Shown: positions 1-8,502, numbered from the stretch's first letter. The stretch is DNA of 39,438 nucleotides from Leptofilum sp050292445 (GCA_050292445.1 JBNKLQ010000014.1:1-39438); one strand, 5' to 3'. Numbers and translations: made by a program. The notes: generated by a model from the sequence alone, not told the origin.

Positions 1-213
1 CTGCCGGTGGGCACTCCCGTTTATGCTCAGGTAGATTCTGCCCATCTGAATACAAGCTACGGTGGCGTTTTGGAAACGCATGAGATTTTAGGTGAGACCT
101 ACAACAATGTAAGCTCGGAATATACGGCCGTAGCAACGGCAACATCTGTGGCTTCAGCGGTGCCAGCAGCCAGCTTTAGTGGGGCGCAGCCGCTGGATTT
201 GCCACTGCGTTAG
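1..213 (+). CDS. 3' end of an unknown gene (partial)
   Basis: The reading frame is open from the first base of the window and stops at TAG 211-213, so only about 70 C-terminal residues are visible and the start lies upstream. The visible part is rich in small residues (Ala, Ser, Thr, Val) near its end and has no motif I recognise. One ACGGCCGT copy (124-131) is read in frame as Thr-Ala-Val. The next gene on the same strand encodes an exported protein, so a secreted or cell-surface product is possible, but that is inference only. Confidence 0.55.
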   Translation: MPVGTPVYAQVDSAHLNTSYGGVLETHEILGETYNNVSSEYTAVATATSVASAVPAASFSGAQPLDLPLR

Positions 214-263
214 TGGATTAATTTTCAATCATAAGTCAACGTCATCATCATGATGAGGGAGCG

Positions 264-797
264 ATGAACATGAAACAAAAATTTGTAGGAAACGGCCGTA
301 TCGGCATCTACTATTTAATGGCCTTGTTTAGCTTTGCAGCCTTTGTGTTGCTGCTACTGGGCGCAACTGCTGCCACGGCAGAGGATTATGAGCTGCCACC
401 GCGTGAGGATGCATCCACGACCCCTGTCGGCGTTGAAGCGGTGCAGGCCACCGGGGGAGGCGCGCGTGTGCATCTACAGGCGCACTTCAGCCAGAATTGG
501 CCCTGGGAGGCCATGCATTGGCAGGAAGATTTATGGCTTAAAGTGCAATGGCTGGATAATGAAGGCAACTGGCAAGATGTGGATGGCTGGGAAGGAAATC
601 TGGATGCTATTCAACAGGCAGAAGATTGGATGGGCATGAAAGAACTCTGGCTGGCGGATACCTATCTGGGTACAGGACCTTACCGTTGGCAAGTGTATGA
701 TCGGCACGATGACCATCTGCTTACTACGAGCGATGAGTTTTACCTCCCCAGCAAGAGCGGCGAGCTGATGGCTGTGGATATGATGCTCCAACCGTAA
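264..797 (+). CDS. Exported protein of unknown function
   Basis: A 177-residue protein with a clear N-terminal signal peptide: a basic start, a hydrophobic stretch at about residues 17-36 and a small-residue cleavage region near TAATA before EDYELP. The mature part is acidic and very rich in Trp (WPWEAMHW, GNWQDVDGW), suggesting a small beta-rich extracellular domain, but I recognise no family. GAGGGA at 255-260 precedes the start. The second ATG at 270 has the better spacing and could be the true start. An ACGGCCGT copy at 292 falls inside the signal peptide as Asn-Gly-Arg. The gene is followed by a terminator and then ctaG, so a link to respiratory-chain assembly is possible but unproven. 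Confidence 0.7.
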   Translation: MNMKQKFVGNGRIGIYYLMALFSFAAFVLLLLGATAATAEDYELPPREDASTTPVGVEAVQATGGGARVHLQAHFSQNWPWEAMHWQEDLWLKVQWLDNEGNWQDVDGWEGNLDAIQQAEDWMGMKELWLADTYLGTGPYRWQVYDRHDDHLLTTSDEFYLPSKSGELMAVDMMLQP

Positions 798-829
798 CTT
801 ACGCTCGCTAAACTGAGAGATTGATAAGG

Positions 830-861
830 ACTGGCTCCATAAACATGGGGCCAGTTTTTTT
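830..861 (+). terminator. Rho-independent terminator after the exported-protein gene
   Basis: The 9-bp arms ACTGGCTCC (830-838) and GGGGCCAGT (847-855) pair with one G-T wobble around an 8-nt loop and run directly into seven T residues (855-861). It separates the exported-protein gene from ctaG. Confidence 0.85.
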
Positions 862-915
862 GTTGCACTGTGAGATTGTTGAGTTGTGCTAAAATCAAAC
901 GTGATTCAACAATAA

Positions 916-1869
916 ATGAAGCGGCGGCAACAAATGATTGTTTGGAATTGGGGCATTCTTGTTTTGCTAGGTACGGCCGTACTCCTGTACGGTTTGGGTT
1001 GGCGACGGCAGCCAATCAGCACGGCCCCTGCTTTGCTGCCACACGCCTGGCGTAGCGTCAGTTTTGTCGCGGCCATTCTGGTTTTGTTGGTTGCGTTATT
1101 TTCCCCTCTTCATGATTTGGCCGACCGTTATTTTTCGGTTCATGTATTGCAGCGACTTTTACTGGTGGCTGTGGTACCTTCTCTTTTTTTCAGCGGAAAT
1201 CCTCTACCCATTTTGTTTGCTGGTTTACCCACCCAATTGCAAAAGAAGCTGGCTCAACTGCCCCAAACGGCACCCCGACTGGTTCATCTTTTTGTTCAAG
1301 GCACGCATCCGGTACCGGTGTGGTTTTTGTTTGTGTCTACCTTTTGGCTTTGGCACGATGCGCAGATAGATCGCCTGTTGTTACAAACGCCTTGGGTCCA
1401 TCGCCTGGAGAATTTGACCTTGCTGGGAACGGCCGTTTTCTATTGGTGGCACATCATGGCGGCATCGCCTCGACTGCATGGTGCCCTGCCGCCGCTGTGG
1501 CGGGTAGGATATGCTGCGCTGGGCGCGGCACCCATTAAGTTGGTTGGTTTAGTGTTGATGTTTACCACAACGGTCGTTTACCATTATCCAGCCGAAATTT
1601 CCTTTTACAATTTGGAAATAACAGACCAAAGTGTCGGTGCGGCCCTTGTGTGGGCCGTGGGCGGGGTGGTGTTTACCTGGACGGCCATTTTGCTAATGCG
1701 CAACTGGCTCAAAGGAGAAGATGAGAAGCCGAGTTTACCAGAGTCTATCTGGTCTTCAGAGGAGATGATGTTGGCACCTGGGTTTGGTAAAACATCTTCC
1801 TACTCCTCCCCCAAAAATGGCTTGTCAAATATTAGCAAATCGTCTAATGTATCAGGTGCAAATATGTAA
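916..1869 (+). CDS. ctaG: CtaG-family cytochrome c oxidase assembly protein
   Basis: A polytopic membrane protein of 317 residues matching the caa3-type CtaG family, which is linked to cytochrome c oxidase assembly or copper handling. Family signatures visible are SPLHDLADRYFSVHVLQRLLL followed by a P-rich turn (about residues 63-100), FWLWHD (about 143) and ENLTLL...FYWWHIM (about 165-180). The conserved His residues sit at membrane-segment edges as expected. Roughly seven hydrophobic segments are visible. The C-terminal 60 residues are polar, low in complexity and rich in Ser and Asn, longer than is usual for the family. No strong ribosome binding site precedes ATG 916; ATG 934 is an alternative start. 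Two ACGGCCGT copies are read as Thr-Ala-Val inside membrane segments. Confidence 0.85.
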   Translation: MKRRQQMIVWNWGILVLLGTAVLLYGLGWRRQPISTAPALLPHAWRSVSFVAAILVLLVALFSPLHDLADRYFSVHVLQRLLLVAVVPSLFFSGNPLPILFAGLPTQLQKKLAQLPQTAPRLVHLFVQGTHPVPVWFLFVSTFWLWHDAQIDRLLLQTPWVHRLENLTLLGTAVFYWWHIMAASPRLHGALPPLWRVGYAALGAAPIKLVGLVLMFTTTVVYHYPAEISFYNLEITDQSVGAALVWAVGGVVFTWTAILLMRNWLKGEDEKPSLPESIWSSEEMMLAPGFGKTSSYSSPKNGLSNISKSSNVSGANM

Positions 1870-1993
1870 AAGTGGATGAATCACTCTTCCTGAATTTTTA
1901 ATTCCTACTTTTACTTGGGCAAATCATAAGAAATCAAGTTTTTATTTTGAGAATCTTTCTGTGATTTGCGACAATCAGGGAAAAAGGTAAAGC

Positions 1994-2497
1994 ATGTCCA
2001 GATACAAAGAATTGATGCAGAGCTATAGTCATGCTCGCAAAGGGTTTCGTGATTATGAAGAAACGTGCCGCAACTTTGCGCGAGATTTGATATTTGGCAT
2101 GGTGGAATATTTTGAATGGCCGCAAGATAGAGAAATTACTTATATCCCTCTTGGCGAAGATTTGGATCCAAACAATAAGTTTTATGCTTTGGCTGGAGCC
2201 ATGCGCATGGATGCACAATCATTCTGGCATTTTGGGGTAGAACTCAGTTTGATGGAAGCATCTGGTGCTTATCCACTTTCGCTCGTGCTTAGCTTTTTCA
2301 TCAAAAAGGTAGGCTCGAACTTTATTGTAAAGCTTGGTCCCCAAGGGCGTGAGATAAAAATTCCGGAAGATAAGCAGGGTGAATTAGAACCGTTTTATGA
2401 AGCGGTTTTCCGACAGATTAAAGAATTCCTGACTAAACGGTATATCCAAGCAATTACCAGCGAGGAAAAGGATTACGGTTTTATCACGATTTTATAA
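1994..2497 (+). CDS. Hypothetical protein, 167 residues
   Basis: A soluble, mixed alpha/beta protein with no signal peptide or membrane segment. An AAAAAGG sequence just upstream (1981-1987) gives a plausible ribosome binding site for ATG 1994. The N-terminal half is helical and charged. A central stretch (SLVLSFFIKKVGSNFIVKLG) looks like two beta strands, and the C-terminus is again helical. I do not recognise the family. The gene carries no ACGGCCGT copy, is more A/T-rich than its neighbours and stands alone with spacers on both sides. Confidence 0.7.
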   Translation: MSRYKELMQSYSHARKGFRDYEETCRNFARDLIFGMVEYFEWPQDREITYIPLGEDLDPNNKFYALAGAMRMDAQSFWHFGVELSLMEASGAYPLSLVLSFFIKKVGSNFIVKLGPQGREIKIPEDKQGELEPFYEAVFRQIKEFLTKRYIQAITSEEKDYGFITIL

Positions 2498-2782
2498 GCA
2501 GGTGATGCTTTCGTAAGAGACTAATGCGTTTCTGTGCCAATCTAAGCCAATCACAAAAATATTCCAAAAGAAAAAAGGTGTTGTCTGGTGATTTACTCTA
2601 GTAAAAGTGGGAGAGTTGGCTCATTTATTGCAAAAAGCTTCCCGATTTTACAAGACGGCCGTTTGGGAATCGGACACAATTTACGTTTTACTCACCCATA
2701 ATGATCGTATTCTTTAGCAAGTTGTGTGCTGTGTCGAGTAGAATACAGCTTGTTCAGCAATTAATATGAACCTTAAGCAATA

Positions 2783-3613
2783 ATGGCTACTTTATTGACA
2801 AGCTTGCACAATGCACGCATTAAAAACATCCTCAAACTTAACAATCGGCGTCAGCGGGACGCACAAAAAAAGACGATTGTAGAAGGGATACGTGAAATAG
2901 AACGTGCCCTACGGTGTGGCATTGTTCCTCAGGAAGCCTATGTTTGTCCGGAACTCATTACCACAGATGAAGCAACGGCCGTTTGGCAGCAGCTTCAAAT
3001 CCTAGCAGAAAATGGGCAGATAGCCCTCTTTACCATCACAGCCGAACTCTTCGCCAAAGCAGCGTATCGTGGTCAAAGTGGCGGTATTCTGCTCATCATA
3101 CCTTATCTGAATCGCGATCTATCCAGTTTGTCTTTAGGTGAGACTCCTTTGTTGCTCGTCATTGATGGGGGAGAAAAGCCAGGAAACCTGGGTGCCATTT
3201 TGCGTACGGCGGATGCCGCTGGTGTTGACGCAGTACTGGTCACAAGCCAGGCTAACAGCGGCACCGATATTCACAATCCCAATGTTGTACGGGCGAGTTT
3301 GGGGGCTTTGTTCTCACTCCCTGTTGTTGAAGTGGCACAGGACAGTTTGTTGTCGTGGCTGCACCACAAAAAAATTCAAATCGCTGCCCTAACGCCTGAT
3401 GGCGAACGGCCGTATACCGAAGTCAATCTGCAAGGTCCACTAGCATTAGTGATGGGTAGCGAAGCGTTTGGCGTGGACCCAGAATGGTTGGCTGCGGCAG
3501 ATATTCGTTTAAAGATTCCGATGTTTGGCATGGTTGATAGCTTGAATTTGTCCGTGGCAACGGCCGTTGTTGTTTTCGAAGCTATTCGTCAGCGCAAAAC
3601 AGTGGAAACTTAG
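2783..3613 (+). CDS. TrmH/SpoU-family rRNA or tRNA 2'-O-methyltransferase
   Basis: A 276-residue SpoU-class (SPOUT, knotted) methyltransferase that would transfer methyl from S-adenosylmethionine to a ribose 2'-OH of structured RNA. The N-terminal substrate-binding domain (residues 1-100) has the usual KN..KL...R.R...K..VVEG.REI pattern. The three catalytic motifs are clear: EKPGNLGAILRTADAAG (about 131-147), LVMGSEAFGV (about 222-231) and IPMFGMVDSLNLSVATAVV (about 244-262). Motif 2 reads GSEAFG rather than the more common GNEG.G. The length fits RlmB/TsnR-like enzymes, but the exact RNA target cannot be told from sequence. Three ACGGCCGT copies lie in the gene. Confidence 0.9.
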   Translation: MATLLTSLHNARIKNILKLNNRRQRDAQKKTIVEGIREIERALRCGIVPQEAYVCPELITTDEATAVWQQLQILAENGQIALFTITAELFAKAAYRGQSGGILLIIPYLNRDLSSLSLGETPLLLVIDGGEKPGNLGAILRTADAAGVDAVLVTSQANSGTDIHNPNVVRASLGALFSLPVVEVAQDSLLSWLHHKKIQIAALTPDGERPYTEVNLQGPLALVMGSEAFGVDPEWLAAADIRLKIPMFGMVDSLNLSVATAVVVFEAIRQRKTVET

Positions 3614-3684
3614 AATAAATGCAGCTTAATTGCAAATGGACGCTTAGGTGCTTTACATTTTCTTTAGACTTAAGTAAATAGCTC

Positions 3685-4446
3685 ATGCGAATTGCTCTAA
3701 TTTCAGACATTCATGGGAATCTTGTATCCCTGGAAGCTGTACTGGCAGACATTGAACGGCAAAACGTCAATGAGATCATCTTCCTTGGCGATGCAGCAAC
3801 ACTTGGTCCCCAGCCCCATGAAGTCCTTCAGCGTGTCAAAGAACTTGGGTGCCCCTGCATTATTGGCAATCATGAAACCTATTTGTTTAAGCCATCATTG
3901 GGTCAGGCATATATGCGCGGAACGCAATGGTTTAATGACATTCTCTCCTGGTGCCGGGCGCGTCTTTCCCCTGAAGATTACCAATTTATGCGTTCCTTCC
4001 AGCCAATGCTTAAAGTAAAGCTAGAAGGTGAGAACACCCTGATTTGTTTTCATGGTTCACCTCGTCGCCATACGGATAATATTTTAGCTACGACACCTCC
4101 CCAAGAACTAAACAATATGCTTGCTGGAAGACGGGCGACCATAATGGCTGGCGGGCATACCCACGTACAAATGATGCGGCAACATATGGGCGCGCTAATA
4201 GTCAATGCGGGTAGTGTGGGCATGCCCTTTGAGCAAATGCCCTTCGGTGAACGTGGTCCCCGCGTAATGCCCTGGGCAGAATACACAATCATCACCTCAG
4301 AAGGTAACATAGCTAGCATCGATCTTCGTCGTATTCCTGTGGATATTCATGCGATCAAACAGGCTGGCATAGATGCTAGAATGCCGGAAACAAGTGATTG
4401 GTTACATAACTGGATTACGATTACAGAAATGCTTAACCAAATATAA
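3685..4446 (+). CDS. Calcineurin-like metallophosphoesterase (YfcE/MJ0936-like)
   Basis: A 253-residue cytosolic metallophosphoesterase. All metal-binding blocks are present: DIHGN at the N-terminus (residues 8-12), GDAATLGP (about 36-43), GNHE (about 61-64), HGSPRR (about 123-128), GGHTH (about 155-159) and NAGSVG (about 171-176). This is the arrangement of small phosphodiesterases of the YfcE/MJ0936 type, which cleave phosphodiesters with two metal ions. The physiological substrate is unknown. It lies 70 bp after the RNA methyltransferase on the same strand. No ACGGCCGT copy is present. Confidence 0.88.
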   Translation: MRIALISDIHGNLVSLEAVLADIERQNVNEIIFLGDAATLGPQPHEVLQRVKELGCPCIIGNHETYLFKPSLGQAYMRGTQWFNDILSWCRARLSPEDYQFMRSFQPMLKVKLEGENTLICFHGSPRRHTDNILATTPPQELNNMLAGRRATIMAGGHTHVQMMRQHMGALIVNAGSVGMPFEQMPFGERGPRVMPWAEYTIITSEGNIASIDLRRIPVDIHAIKQAGIDARMPETSDWLHNWITITEMLNQI

Positions 4447-4633
4447 ATCTGGTCCTATTCCTCCATTCATCTCTACAAAATACTGCTTACCAGCTACCTC
4501 AAAAATAATAAACTGATATAAATGCTATTTGCATGTTCATTTCAGTTGCGAGTTTTATCACCTTAGCGATAATTGCGTAGGTTCGTTCACTGAATTGCAG
4601 TTTTCATTACATTTCCACTCGAAGGAGAGTTTC

Positions 4634-5617
4634 ATGTCAAGAAAAAGTATTAAGGTTGCCGTGACAGGTGCGGCAGGTCAAATTGGGTATTCGCTCTTAT
4701 TCCGCCTGGCTTCAGGTGAAGTTTTTGGCGCGGATACAAAAGTATCGCTTCATTTATTAGAAATCACTCCCGCCTTGCCTATGTTGGAAGGGGTTGTGAT
4801 GGAGCTGAATGATTGCGCTTTTCCCTTACTAGAAAATGTTGTTGTAACCGATAATTCAGAGATCGCCTTTGATGGCGTGAGTTGGGCTTTGTTGGTGGGA
4901 TCAAAGCCCCGTGGTGCAGGCATGGAGCGTGGTGACCTAATTCGCGAAAATGGCCCCATCTTTGTTGGCCAAGGCCGCGCCTTGAACAAGGCTGCCGACG
5001 ATGCTCGTGTATTAGTGGTAGGAAATCCGGCCAACACCAACTGCCTGATTGCCATGAACAATTCAGACTTGCCAGATAATCGGTTTGGGGCCTTGACACG
5101 GCTCGATCAAAATCGTGCGTATGCGCAGCTTGCGCAGAAAGCAGGCGTGCCGGTAAGTGCCGTAAGTAATGTCACCATTTGGGGCAATCACAGTGCTACC
5201 CAATATCCCGATGCTGAAAATGCCAAGATCAACGGCAAACCAGTTATGGACGTTATTTCGGATCATGATTGGTTGCGTAGCGATTTCATCACAACGGTAC
5301 AGAAGCGCGGTGCGGCTATCATTGCTGCAAGAGGTAAATCTTCGGCGGCTTCGGCGGCGAATGCAGCGCTTGATCATGTCAAGAGCTTTGAGGCTAAGAC
5401 ACCGGCTGGCCATTGGTTCTCAGCCGCCGTTCCCTCTGATGGTAGCTATGGTATTGAAGCGGGTTTGATCTTTTCTTTCCCCGTCACCAGTGATGGTGCG
5501 GGTGGGTATTCAATTGTTCAGGGGCTTGCCTGGAGCGATTTTGCTCGTGAGAAGGTTTCTGTTACTGAGCAAGAATTGAAGGATGAGAAAGCGGTTGTTA
5601 CTGACTTGCTGAAGTAA
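4634..5617 (+). CDS. mdh: Malate dehydrogenase
   Basis: A 327-residue NAD(P)-dependent malate dehydrogenase that interconverts malate and oxaloacetate in the TCA cycle. The start is ATG 4634, preceded by GAAGGAGAG at 4621-4629. The open frame extends upstream to 4529 but that part has no ribosome binding site and does not look like the family. The family is unmistakable: Rossmann motif GAAGQIGYSL (about 13-22), substrate-binding SKPRGAGMERGDL, VVGNPANTN, TRLDQNRA and the catalytic-His region WGNHSATQYPD. It is the cytosolic/NADP-like two-domain MDH type, not the LDH-like type. There are no ACGGCCGT copies, and a strong terminator follows. Confidence 0.95.
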   Translation: MSRKSIKVAVTGAAGQIGYSLLFRLASGEVFGADTKVSLHLLEITPALPMLEGVVMELNDCAFPLLENVVVTDNSEIAFDGVSWALLVGSKPRGAGMERGDLIRENGPIFVGQGRALNKAADDARVLVVGNPANTNCLIAMNNSDLPDNRFGALTRLDQNRAYAQLAQKAGVPVSAVSNVTIWGNHSATQYPDAENAKINGKPVMDVISDHDWLRSDFITTVQKRGAAIIAARGKSSAASAANAALDHVKSFEAKTPAGHWFSAAVPSDGSYGIEAGLIFSFPVTSDGAGGYSIVQGLAWSDFAREKVSVTEQELKDEKAVVTDLLK

Positions 5618-5640
5618 GTTTTTGCTTTTCGTATGGAATT

Positions 5641-5681
5641 CAACATCCGACGTGCTTTAGGTGCGTCGGATGTTGTTTTTT
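5641..5681 (+). terminator. Rho-independent terminator of mdh
   Basis: A perfect 12-bp hairpin with arms CAACATCCGACG (5641-5652) and CGTCGGATGTTG (5664-5675), an 11-nt loop and six T residues. The first possible start codons of the following membrane-protease frame lie inside this hairpin. Confidence 0.93.
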
Positions 5682-6878
5682 GGAGCGGTGATTGGTTTGG
5701 CTTACCAAAATAGGTCTGGGTACACAAGGACATCTGGCTCAAAGTGGCTTACGGTTTGGCAGTGGCTGTTTAACTTGTCGCTTACGGCCGTTTTTCTCAC
5801 CCTGGTTTTAAACTGGCCCAACCTTTTACTGCGCTTGCGCCTCGCTGCCGATAACTCTATTTTTCAAAACGGTTGGTTGGTTCTAATTGCCATGACTCTG
5901 TTGCTTTTATTGACGGCTACAGTTCATGAATTGGGGCACCTTTTGGCCGGGTATCTGGTTCGCTTTCGTTTTCAAGTGTTGGTGGTGGGGCCATTGCGTA
6001 TTTCGGGGGGAAACGGCCGTTTGCGTTGGCAGCGTCAACGGGGAGGTTCGCTTTTTAATGGCCTGGCTGCCAGTCTCCCAAACGAGATGGATAATCTGGC
6101 GCGCCGCTTGCTTTATTTTGCTTTGGGTGGGCCATTGGCCAGTTTACTGTTAGCGCTTGTTGCCTTGGGGGTTGCGTTGTTTCTTGGCAGCGATTTAAGG
6201 CGTATGCTGGATTATTTGTGGCTGTGGGAATGCAGCCTGTTTACGGCCGTTGTTTCCTATTTTTTCTTGCTTACCTCCATGCGGCCAGGTACTTATCACA
6301 ATGGGATGGTGGCCGATGGTGGCCGAATTTTAATGGTGGCTGCCGAATGGCCCCAGGCTGAGCGCTGGCAAGCGTTAGTAAGGTTGAATGTAGCTGACAT
6401 GGCAGGGAAACGGCCGTCTCAATGGGACAATACGTTGTTACAGCATGCGGTAATGTTGCCCGAAAATAGTCTTGATTATCTTACTGGCGTTGTGATGAAT
6501 TACCATTATTGGCTTGATAAAAACGAATCACAAAAGGCATTACTTTATCTGGATGAGGCGCTCAATTTGCCAGTTGCCTGGGAGACAGGAATGCGCGTTC
6601 GGTTAGTGTTAGAAAAAGCATTTTTGGCTGCAGCTTACCTGCAAGATTTACAAATGGCTCGTGAGTCATTTGCTCAGATCAAGCTAAATCAACGTCAGGC
6701 AAACAGTTTATATTGGCGAGCCAAAGCTGCTATACATTTGTTGGCAGGGAACCTGGAAGATGCACAAGAAACGGCCGTTCGTGGATTAGCAGCAGTTGGT
6801 GGGGATAATCAAACAGGGCTACAAAAGGCCGAAGTTGCTTGGCTTAACGGACTGATAACAAAAGTAACCAGCGTGTAA
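5670..6878 (+). CDS. Membrane M50-family (site-2-protease-like) metalloprotease with helical C-terminal region
   Basis: An integral membrane protein of about 400 residues. The zinc-binding HELGH motif lies at the end of a hydrophobic segment (ATVHELGHLLAGYL), followed by the typical FNGLAASLPN region, a GGPLASLLLAL membrane segment and a DGGRILMV segment that corresponds to the third metal ligand (N/LDG motif) of M50 proteases. The last 160 residues are soluble and helical, with TPR-like repeats (about 260-400), which is not standard for the family. The start is uncertain: GTG 5661 and ATG 5670 both lie inside the mdh terminator stem, and GTG 5688 is the first start beyond it. ATG 5670 has an AGGTG sequence at a workable distance. 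Five ACGGCCGT copies are in the gene. Confidence 0.82.
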   Translation: MLFFGAVIGLAYQNRSGYTRTSGSKWLTVWQWLFNLSLTAVFLTLVLNWPNLLLRLRLAADNSIFQNGWLVLIAMTLLLLLTATVHELGHLLAGYLVRFRFQVLVVGPLRISGGNGRLRWQRQRGGSLFNGLAASLPNEMDNLARRLLYFALGGPLASLLLALVALGVALFLGSDLRRMLDYLWLWECSLFTAVVSYFFLLTSMRPGTYHNGMVADGGRILMVAAEWPQAERWQALVRLNVADMAGKRPSQWDNTLLQHAVMLPENSLDYLTGVVMNYHYWLDKNESQKALLYLDEALNLPVAWETGMRVRLVLEKAFLAAAYLQDLQMARESFAQIKLNQRQANSLYWRAKAAIHLLAGNLEDAQETAVRGLAAVGGDNQTGLQKAEVAWLNGLITKVTSV

Positions 6879-6889
6879 AACTAAAACAC

Positions 6890-6916
6890 AAAAAGCCTCG
6901 CTTAGCGAGGCTTTTT
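6890..6916 (+). terminator. Terminator, symmetrical (may act on both strands)
   Basis: Perfect 12-bp arms AAAAAGCCTCGC (6890-6901) and GCGAGGCTTTTT (6905-6916) around a 3-nt loop. The flanking purine-rich tail is almost the same as one beside the terminator at 18564-18593, in inverted orientation. Confidence 0.9.
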
Positions 6917-7142
6917 GCGGGAAGAGGAGAAGAAGGAGAAAAGAGGAATTTGGAGGATAAATAAAAATACAATTTTGTTACAGTTACCAATACGAAATTA
7001 AAACTCAATACAACTCAATTACACTTTGAAGTGTAATCTACTTTAGATCATAGGGTTAGTGAACTGGATACATGGAAAATGTAAAGTTGTTTACACTTTG
7101 TTAGGAAGCGACTTTCATTAGCAAAAATAAAGGCTTAGAAAA

Positions 7143-7550
7143 ATGATAAAGAAGGTGAATCACATCGCGGTAGTTGTAGCAGATTTAGATGCTTCGATGC
7201 GTTTTTGGGTTGATGCGTTGGGGTTAGAATTGTCGCATAAAGAACACGTTGCTAGCCAGGCGGTCGATGTGGCTTTTTTACCGGTAGGAGATAGCAAAAT
7301 AGAATTATTACAGCCTACAGATAGCGAAAGTGGTGTTGCTCGATACTTAGAAAAAAGAGGACCAGGCATGCATCATGTTTGTTTCGAGGTAGATGATCTT
7401 GAAGCAGCTCTGACTAGACTAGCAAAAGCCGATGTTCAGCTCATCAATGAATCACCAGTCATTGGCTCAGATGGACGGAAATTTGCCTTCATCCACCCCA
7501 AATCTGCTAATGGCGTTTTAGTGGAACTATATGAACTTGTTGCTGTGTAG
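7143..7550 (+). CDS. Methylmalonyl-CoA epimerase-like VOC protein
   Basis: A 135-residue protein of the vicinal-oxygen-chelate superfamily, close to methylmalonyl-CoA epimerase, which interconverts the (R) and (S) forms of methylmalonyl-CoA in propionyl-CoA metabolism. Two beta-alpha-beta-beta-beta modules are visible. The metal ligands expected for the family are present: His in VNHIAVVV (residue 7), Glu in KIELLQP (about 59), His in GMHHVCFEV (about 78-79) and Glu in VLVELYE (about 128). GPGMHHVCFEVDD and FIHPKSANGVLVEL are close to the family consensus. Neither mutase nor carboxylase genes are nearby, so the exact substrate rests on sequence alone. No ACGGCCGT copy. Confidence 0.83.
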   Translation: MIKKVNHIAVVVADLDASMRFWVDALGLELSHKEHVASQAVDVAFLPVGDSKIELLQPTDSESGVARYLEKRGPGMHHVCFEVDDLEAALTRLAKADVQLINESPVIGSDGRKFAFIHPKSANGVLVELYELVAV

Positions 7551-7947
7551 GGGATCTGTTTCCTAAGAAGTTGATACTTGAAGAATGTCATAATTTCCGC
7601 ATGACAAATGGCACTTTGTGAGTAAGCCAAAGCTGCTATTATATACCCAAGCCGCCGATTAAGATGAAACGGCAGAGTCAAAACATAATGTGTAATCTGG
7701 ATTGTCTTGGTATGTTGATTACAGATTTGTAACAACACCAGCTTCCTAAATGTTGTGGTTATGATTGCACTCCACAGCGTGTAATTTTAACGACGGCTTA
7801 ACATAAACTGCCTCTTCAAGATAGTAGTTTTTTTTGGGTGAGCCAGTATCCTGCCAGGGGTACTCTTACAGCGAGTTGTTGAATCGGGTTGTTGTAAACT
7901 AGGTGCCCTGCCTCGTTTACTTCACAGTAGGTGTTTACTTCCATAGC
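7551..7947. other. 397-bp non-coding stretch, possible long 3' UTR or unrecognised RNA
   Basis: No reading frame with family features or a ribosome binding site is visible. A TATTATATA box at about 7637-7645 could be a -10 element, with TTGTGA 15 bp upstream, and the stretch ends in a good plus-strand terminator (7948-7980). Together these would define a transcript of about 330 nt, but I found no tRNA-like TpsiC arm, no RNase P consensus and no tmRNA tag, so its identity is open. Confidence 0.35.
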
Positions 7948-7980
7948 GAGAGGCCAGGCGAAAGTCTGGCCTCTCTTTTT
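7948..7980 (+). terminator. Rho-independent terminator
   Basis: 10-bp arms GAGAGGCCAG (7948-7957) and CTGGCCTCTC (7966-7975) with an 8-nt loop and five T residues. It faces away from the epimerase-like gene, nearly 400 bp after its stop, and is convergent with the lipoprotein gene that ends at 7996. Confidence 0.88.
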
Positions 7981-7995
7981 GTCTGCATAGGGGAA

Positions 7996-8502
7996 TCACG
8001 CACACCGTTTTTTGTATAGAACCGTGGCTAGTTGGCACCATTTTTGCAGCTCTGTTGGGTCAATAAGTTCAGCAGTTGTGGGAAAATCTCCCTGAGATGT
8101 AGATGTGCTGCTTGTTTGATTGGCTCGGAGGGTAACGGCCGTTTCTAAAGCAAAATCAGCCGCTGGGGTAGAACCGCGCCTTTCTGCAACTTTAGGCCCA
8201 TCATCTGGCGGTGGTGGTAGCGGTCCGGCGTCACCTTCACTGCCGGTAGCGGATGGCGGTTCTTCAATGGCTTCCACTTCCGGCTCTAGGACGACGGTTT
8301 CGGTAACAACCCGCGTCACTTCTACAGTCTCACCTTCTTCAACAACCGTTTCGGTAACAACGCGGGTAACTTCCACGGTGACGGTTTCCGTCTTGGGGGT
8401 ACAGGCTGACAGCAAGGCAAGCGTGAGCAACAGCGTCAACCCTAGCCATTCAAGGCGTTCTCTAGCTTTTTCCTGTTGGTGTTTAGGGTGTTTCTTCATC
8501 AT
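7996..8502 (-). CDS. Lipoprotein with VTRVVTETVV repeats
   Basis: A 168-residue predicted lipoprotein. The signal peptide ends in the lipobox LLSAC (Cys at about residue 34). After it comes a duplicated segment, VTVEVTRVVTETVV and then ETVEVTRVVTETVV, followed by an acidic Pro-rich linker (ATGSEGDAGPLPPPP) and a short Cys-containing tail. VTRVVTETV-type stretches just after the lipobox are typical of Chloroflexota solute-binding and surface lipoproteins, where they act as a spacer; here almost no domain follows. GGAGG with 6-nt spacing precedes ATG 8502. The first 20 bp overlap the end of the vWA gene, so the two are translated as one unit. The function is unknown. Confidence 0.75.
   Translation of the reverse strand: MMKKHPKHQQEKARERLEWLGLTLLLTLALLSACTPKTETVTVEVTRVVTETVVEEGETVEVTRVVTETVVLEPEVEAIEEPPSATGSEGDAGPLPPPPDDGPKVAERRGSTPAADFALETAVTLRANQTSSTSTSQGDFPTTAELIDPTELQKWCQLATVLYKKRCA

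Noticed and set aside
4529..4633. Upstream extension of the malate dehydrogenase frame by 35 codons
   Set aside because: It has no ribosome binding site and no family similarity, whereas ATG 4634 follows GAAGGAGAG and starts the conserved Rossmann region.
7650..7980. tmRNA gene
   Set aside because: An AACGACGGC...TAA stretch near 7789 recalls a tag frame, but there is no GTTCGA-type TpsiC arm and no acceptor stem before the terminator.
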